9,674 nucleotides of DNA from an uncultured Duganella sp. (GTDB lineage Bacteria > Pseudomonadota > Gammaproteobacteria > Burkholderiales > Burkholderiaceae), in the NCBI GenBank assembly GCA_946482335.1, contig CAMLRG010000208.1:1-9674 (forward strand), written 5' to 3'. Position 1 is the first letter of the stretch; each line of letters begins with the position of its first letter. Positions 6,572 to 9,674 of the stretch are shown in pieces. The notes beneath the pieces are model-generated. The model saw only the letters and a program-made list of their open reading frames with translations, was not told the origin of the DNA and did no database searches. A program made the position numbers and the translations under genes.

Positions 6572-7165
6572 TCAGCCGAGCAAATCCTCCGCGTCCAGAA
6601 TGCGCTGCGCCAGCTCGGCCAGCTTGAGGTTCTTGTTCATGGCCATGGTGCGCAGCTTCTGGAAAGCCTGGTCTTCGGTCAGGCCGTGGCGCGCCATCAG
6701 GATGCCCTTGGCGCGGTCGATCAGCTTGCGCTCGGCCAGCTTGAGGCGGGTGCCTTCCAGCTCGTCCAGCAGCTTCTGTTCGCGCTTGAAACGGGCCATG
6801 GCCACGTTCAGCACGGGCTTGATGCGTTCTGGCTGCAAACCCGCCACCACATAGGCGGAAACCCCCGCCGCCATGGCCGCTTCCATGGAATCGGCCTTGT
6901 CGTCTTCGGTGAACATGACGATCGGGCGGCGCTCGTCGCGGGTGGCGATCACGATGTGTTCGAGCACGTCGCGCGCATCGGATTCGGCGTCGACGATGAT
7001 CATGTCGGGCTGCAGGCGGGCGATGTGTTCGGGCAGGTGGAAATCGGCCGGCAGCGAGGCCACCAGGTCGTAGCCCGCCTCCGCCAGGCCGGCGTGCAAG
7101 GCCTGGGCGCGTGCCTCACTTTCGTGCGGCGGGTGGATCAAAACGATGCGTAAATTGCGGCTCAT
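6572..7165 (-). CDS. nasT: ANTAR-domain antitermination regulator NasT
   Basis: A protein of 197 residues with a receiver-like domain (about 5-125), a short coiled coil (128-148) and an ANTAR RNA-binding domain (about 138-192, LAERKLIDRAKGILMARHGLT). D59 (IIVDAES) sits at the usual phosphoacceptor place, but the acidic pair normally found after the first strand is replaced by HPPHE, so the domain is probably a pseudo-receiver controlled by NasS rather than by phosphorylation, as is known for NasT. Its RNA target is visible in the leader of the transporter-nirBD operon about 2.0 kb downstream of its stop codon. ATG at 7165 is the only reasonable start, since MSRNLRIVLI leads straight into the first beta strand. 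No Shine-Dalgarno sequence is seen before it, and the predicted transcription start lies one base upstream. Confidence 0.96.
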   Translation of the reverse strand: MSRNLRIVLIHPPHESEARAQALHAGLAEAGYDLVASLPADFHLPEHIARLQPDMIIVDAESDARDVLEHIVIATRDERRPIVMFTEDDKADSMEAAMAAGVSAYVVAGLQPERIKPVLNVAMARFKREQKLLDELEGTRLKLAERKLIDRAKGILMARHGLTEDQAFQKLRTMAMNKNLKLAELAQRILDAEDLLG

Positions 7166-7176
7166 ACTGCCAATCG

Positions 7177-7192
7177 AGCAAGAACCGGGCCA
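7177..7192 (-). promoter_or_regulatory. Candidate sigma-54 promoter of the nasT-nasS operon
   Basis: The minus strand reads TGGCCCGGTTCTTGCT, against the consensus TGGCAC-N5-TTGCA/T, so one base differs in the -24 box and the GG to GC spacing is exact. Counting 12 bases from the -12 C puts the transcription start at about 7166, one base before the nasT ATG. That agrees with the absence of a ribosome binding site and implies an almost leaderless mRNA. No clear NtrC site was found directly upstream, which lies within the divergent gene. Confidence 0.6.
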
Positions 7193-7214
7193 GCTTTCGA
7201 GTTACTATTCGGTC

Positions 7215-7832
7215 ATGACCAAAATGATCGCTCCCCTGCACCTGGCGCTGGCCGCCATTACCATTTTAGTATTGATCTGGTCCGGCATCGCGCCCTACGA
7301 CCGGGTGACATGGTGGCTGGAGGTGGCGCCGGTGCTGGTGGCCCTGCCGCTGCTGGCGGCGACCTACCGCCATTTCCGCCTGACCGACCTGCTGTATGCG
7401 CTGATTGCCGTGCATTGCGTGGTGCTGATGGTGGGCGGCGCCTATACCTACGCAAGGGTGCCGTTCGGCTTCGACCTGCAGCACTGGCTGGGGCTGGCGC
7501 GTAACCCCTATGACCGCATCGGGCATTTCGCGCAAGGCTTCATCCCGGCCATGATCGCGCGCGAAATCCTGCTGCGCGGCGGCTACGTCGCGCGCGGCAA
7601 GATGCTGGCCTTCCTGGTGATCTGCATCGTGCTGGCGATCAGCGCGACGTATGAATTGATCGAATGGGCGGCGGCGGTGGCGCTGGGCCAGGGTGCCGAC
7701 GAATTCCTCGGCACCCAGGGCGACCAGTGGGATACCCAGTCGGACATGTTCATGGCCCTGCTGGGCGGGACGGCGGCCTTGCTGCTGCTGTCGCGCAGCC
7801 ACGACCGCCAGTTGGGCGCCTTGCGGCGCTAG
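7215..7832 (+). CDS. YjdF/DUF2238 family inner-membrane protein
   Basis: A protein of 205 residues with about five or six hydrophobic segments (for example 9-25, 36-50, 58-76, 128-155 and 178-193). It matches the DUF2238 family, represented by E. coli YjdF (about 209 residues), with the conserved blocks YDRIGHFAQGFIPAMIAREI (99-118), ATYELIEW (144-151) and GADEFLGTQGDQWDTQSDMF (160-179). The conserved His, Glu and Asp residues look like a membrane-embedded polar or metal site, but no function is established for the family. The start is set at ATG 7215, with ATG 7224 possible; neither has a clear ribosome binding site. The frame extends upstream to 7146, but that overlaps nasT. The gene is divergent from nasT with only 49 bases between the start codons and ends four bases from the converging chemoreceptor gene. 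Confidence 0.9.
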   Translation: MTKMIAPLHLALAAITILVLIWSGIAPYDRVTWWLEVAPVLVALPLLAATYRHFRLTDLLYALIAVHCVVLMVGGAYTYARVPFGFDLQHWLGLARNPYDRIGHFAQGFIPAMIAREILLRGGYVARGKMLAFLVICIVLAISATYELIEWAAAVALGQGADEFLGTQGDQWDTQSDMFMALLGGTAALLLLSRSHDRQLGALRR

Positions 7833-7836
7833 GCCG

Positions 7837-9504
7837 TCAGCCTGCCCGCCGGGCCAGGCGCTGGCGCCCGGCACTTGCCGCCACCGCTGCCGCCCCGCCC
7901 ACGTTGCGCGCACCGCCCGGCACGGCGGACAGCGTTGGCGCATGTCCCGCCTCCAGCTTGAACACGCTGACCAGCTGCGCCAGGCTGGCCGCCTGCTCCT
8001 GCATGCTTTGCGATGCCGCCGTCGCTTCCTCCACCAGCGCCGCGTTCTGCGAAGTCACCGCATCCATCTGGGCTACGGCCGCATTGACTTGCTCGATGCC
8101 TGCGCTTTGCTCCTGGCCGGCGGTGGTGATCTCGGACATGATGTCGGTCACGCGGCGCACGCTGACCACCACGTTTTCCATGGTGGCGCCGGCCTGCCCC
8201 ACCAGCCGGGCGCCGATCTCGACTTGCTCGACGGAATTGCCGATCAATTCCTTGATTTCCTTGGCGGCCGAGGCGGAACGCTGCGCCAGGTTGCGCACTT
8301 CCGAGGCCACCACGGCGAAACCGCGCCCCTGTTCGCCGGCGCGTGCCGCCTCCACCGCCGCATTCAATGCCAGGATGTTGGTCTGGAAGGCGATGCCGTC
8401 AATGACGCCGATGATGTCCACGATCTTCTTGGCCGATTCATTGATCGAACCCATGGTGTCGACCACCTGGGACACCACCATGCCGCCTTCCTGCGCAATG
8501 TTCGACGCATTCAGCGCCAGTTCGTTGGCCTGGCGCGCGCTGGCCGAATTCTGCTTGACGGTCGTGGTCAGCTCTTCCATCGAGGCGGCGGTTTCCTCCA
8601 GCGAGCTGGCCTGCTGCTCGGTGCGCGATGACAGGTCCAGGTTGCCGGCCACGATCTGGTCGGAGGCGCTGGCGATGGTGTCGGTCGCCCCGCGCACTTC
8701 GCCGACGATGCGTGCCAGGCCGTCGCGCATGTGCTTCATGGCGAACAGCAGGCTGTCCCGGTCGCCGGCGCGCGTTTGCACCGGCACCGACAAATCGCCG
8801 GCTGCAATCTGCTTGGCAATGGCAGCTGCATAATCCGGCTCGCCGCCCAGGCGCCGCGTCAGCCACAGCGTCAGCGTGGCTGCGGCCAGGACGCCCAGCA
8901 CCGCGCTGGCGGCCAACAGGGAGATGATCCAGACCCGCGAGGACTCATAGATTTGCTCGCCTTTGTGCGCTTCCGCGTCGCCGCCCTCGCCATACAGCTT
9001 GACCATCTTGTCGACCTGGCCGCGCAAGGCCACGATCAACTTGTTCGACTCGCCGCGGATCAATTCCTTGGCCAGCGCGTCGTCATTGGCGCGGGCGGCA
9101 GCGCGGATCTTGGCGTCTTCCGCCATATAGCGTGCCCACATCTGCACGAACCCGTCATACAGCGCCTTCTCTTCCGGCGTGGCGATCAGCTTTTCGAAAT
9201 TGTCCTGCATCTTGCGCAGGTCGACCAGGTCGTTGGCGATGACCTGGTCGTACTTATCCATCTCTTCGGGCTTGGTGGAGATGATGTACTGGAATTCACG
9301 CGTGCGCACGCGGGCGATCTGCGCCTTCAAATCCTGCACTACGCGCATGCTGGGCATCCAGCGGGTCGACAGCTCGCTGGCCGTGGTGCGCACGGTGGCC
9401 AACTGCACGATCGAAAAAATGCCGACGCCGACGGTGAGCACCAGCACCGCCGCGAAAGCGCATGCCAGCTTGGTGGCGAGCTTCAGGTCATGCAACCATT
9501 TCAT
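7837..9504 (-). CDS. Methyl-accepting chemotaxis protein (transmembrane, four-helix-bundle sensor)
   Basis: A class I chemoreceptor of 555 residues. A short cytoplasmic start is followed by membrane helix 1 (about 12-32), a periplasmic all-helical ligand domain of the 4HB_MCP type (about 34-188), membrane helix 2 (about 191-214), a HAMP domain (215-268) in the [20 protein letters not shown] form common in Burkholderiales, and a signalling domain with the canonical tip [20 protein letters not shown] (371-390) and [17 protein letters not shown]. Methylation helices flank the tip (for example [20 protein letters not shown]). The C-terminus is Ala/Gly/Arg-rich and lacks the NWETF-type tether for CheR and CheB. 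The ligand cannot be told from sequence. ATG at 9504 is preceded by AAAGGAGCAAAA. Presumably it is transcribed alone; no chemotaxis gene is adjacent. Confidence 0.96.
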   Translation of the reverse strand: MKWLHDLKLATKLACAFAAVLVLTVGVGIFSIVQLATVRTTASELSTRWMPSMRVVQDLKAQIARVRTREFQYIISTKPEEMDKYDQVIANDLVDLRKMQDNFEKLIATPEEKALYDGFVQMWARYMAEDAKIRAAARANDDALAKELIRGESNKLIVALRGQVDKMVKLYGEGGDAEAHKGEQIYESSRVWIISLLAASAVLGVLAAATLTLWLTRRLGGEPDYAAAIAKQIAAGDLSVPVQTRAGDRDSLLFAMKHMRDGLARIVGEVRGATDTIASASDQIVAGNLDLSSRTEQQASSLEETAASMEELTTTVKQNSASARQANELALNASNIAQEGGMVVSQVVDTMGSINESAKKIVDIIGVIDGIAFQTNILALNAAVEAARAGEQGRGFAVVASEVRNLAQRSASAAKEIKELIGNSVEQVEIGARLVGQAGATMENVVVSVRRVTDIMSEITTAGQEQSAGIEQVNAAVAQMDAVTSQNAALVEEATAASQSMQEQAASLAQLVSVFKLEAGHAPTLSAVPGGARNVGGAAAVAASAGRQRLARRAG

Positions 9505-9575
9505 TTTTGCTCCTTTAGTTTCCCTATCGAAAGATTCTATCGCATCGCAATATTTTTTGGTGACAATTCGTGATT

Positions 9576-9604
9576 TTTATAACATTGATGGGGACTATTG
9601 ACAC
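9576..9604 (-). promoter_or_regulatory. Candidate sigma-70 promoter of the chemoreceptor gene
   Basis: On the minus strand a -35-like GTGTCA (9604-9599, 4 of 6) and a -10-like TATAAA (9581-9576, 5 of 6) are separated by exactly 17 bases in an AT-richer stretch than the genes. The start would fall near 9569, giving a 5' untranslated region of about 65 bases. This is a by-eye match and a flagellar sigma-28 promoter closer to the gene cannot be excluded. Confidence 0.4.
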
Positions 9605-9636
9605 ATTCATCCCCCGGACTCGCATGTATGGTGATC

Positions 9637-9654
9637 CTACGTAATGCTACGTAG
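9637..9654. repeat. Paired TACGTA palindromes upstream of the chemoreceptor gene
   Basis: CTACGTA (9637-9643) and CTACGTAG (9647-9654) each contain the palindrome TACGTA, with centres exactly 10 bases apart, one helical turn. They lie about 33 bases upstream of the candidate -35 box, a position that fits an activator operator. No regulator can be named from sequence. The rest of 9505-9674 contains no gene that I can see. Confidence 0.5.
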
Positions 9655-9674
9655 ATGTAAGGATTTCCCGACAA

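Noticed and set aside
5351..7153. Open reading frame of 600 codons on the plus strand, antisense to nasS and nasT
   Set aside because: Same shadow pattern: composition is biased, no motif is present and no ribosome binding site precedes it, while both minus-strand genes are clear family members.
7146..7214. Longer N-terminus for the yjdF-like protein
   Set aside because: The extra codons overlap the nasT start region and do not resemble the family, whose members begin near the first membrane helix; ATG 7215 gives the expected length.
9524..9560. Sigma-28 (flagellar) promoter for the chemoreceptor gene from two CGATAG boxes
   Set aside because: Both boxes match only about five of eight positions of GCCGATAA, and no TAAA-type -35 box is found at 15 bases spacing.
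9598..9632. Plus-strand promoter from a perfect TTGACA at 9598-9603 reading out of the window
   Set aside because: No acceptable -10 box is found at 16 to 18 bases spacing; the nearest TATGGT is 23 bases away.

Overview
The window is GC-rich and reads as chromosomal DNA of a betaproteobacterium in Burkholderiales. Oxalobacteraceae (Massilia, Duganella or Janthinobacterium type) is my best guess, from protein flavour, GC-rich codon use and a GGGGTCAGGCCC hairpin that I recall as common there; the family-level placement is an inference. Almost all genes lie on the minus strand. The theme is assimilation of nitrate and nitrite, together with the complete control circuit for it.

Layout in order of transcription on the minus strand. 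(a) 7165 to 4767 is a regulatory operon: nasT (ANTAR antiterminator), nasS (soluble nitrate sensor) and an unusual 209-residue protein that joins a PilJ/NIT-like helical domain to a degenerate chemoreceptor tip. (b) 4766 to 4504 is a 263-base control region. It holds two tandem GGTGCACCG units resembling NtrC sites, a near-perfect sigma-54 promoter, two RNA hairpins with hexaloops AACGGA and AACGGC, and a strong intrinsic terminator that overlaps the second hairpin. (c) 4503 to beyond the left edge is the structural operon: a NarK/NasA-type nitrate/nitrite transporter, nirB, nirD and the start of a second NirB/NasC-like flavoprotein cut by the window edge.

Reading of the circuit (inference on established NasS/NasT biology): nitrogen limitation acts through NtrC and sigma-54 to start transcription. 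NasS holds NasT inactive unless nitrate or nitrite is present. Free NasT binds the paired hexaloops, the terminator cannot form, and the transporter and reductase genes are transcribed. nasT itself also has a sigma-54-like box, placed so that its mRNA would be almost leaderless.

The right part (7215 to 9674) is separate. It holds a YjdF/DUF2238 membrane protein on the plus strand, divergent from nasT, and a full-length transmembrane methyl-accepting chemotaxis protein on the minus strand, convergent with it at only 4 bases distance. The last 170 bases are the upstream region of the chemoreceptor gene, with a candidate promoter and a TACGTA repeat pair. I see no rRNA, tRNA, CRISPR array, insertion sequence or phage gene.
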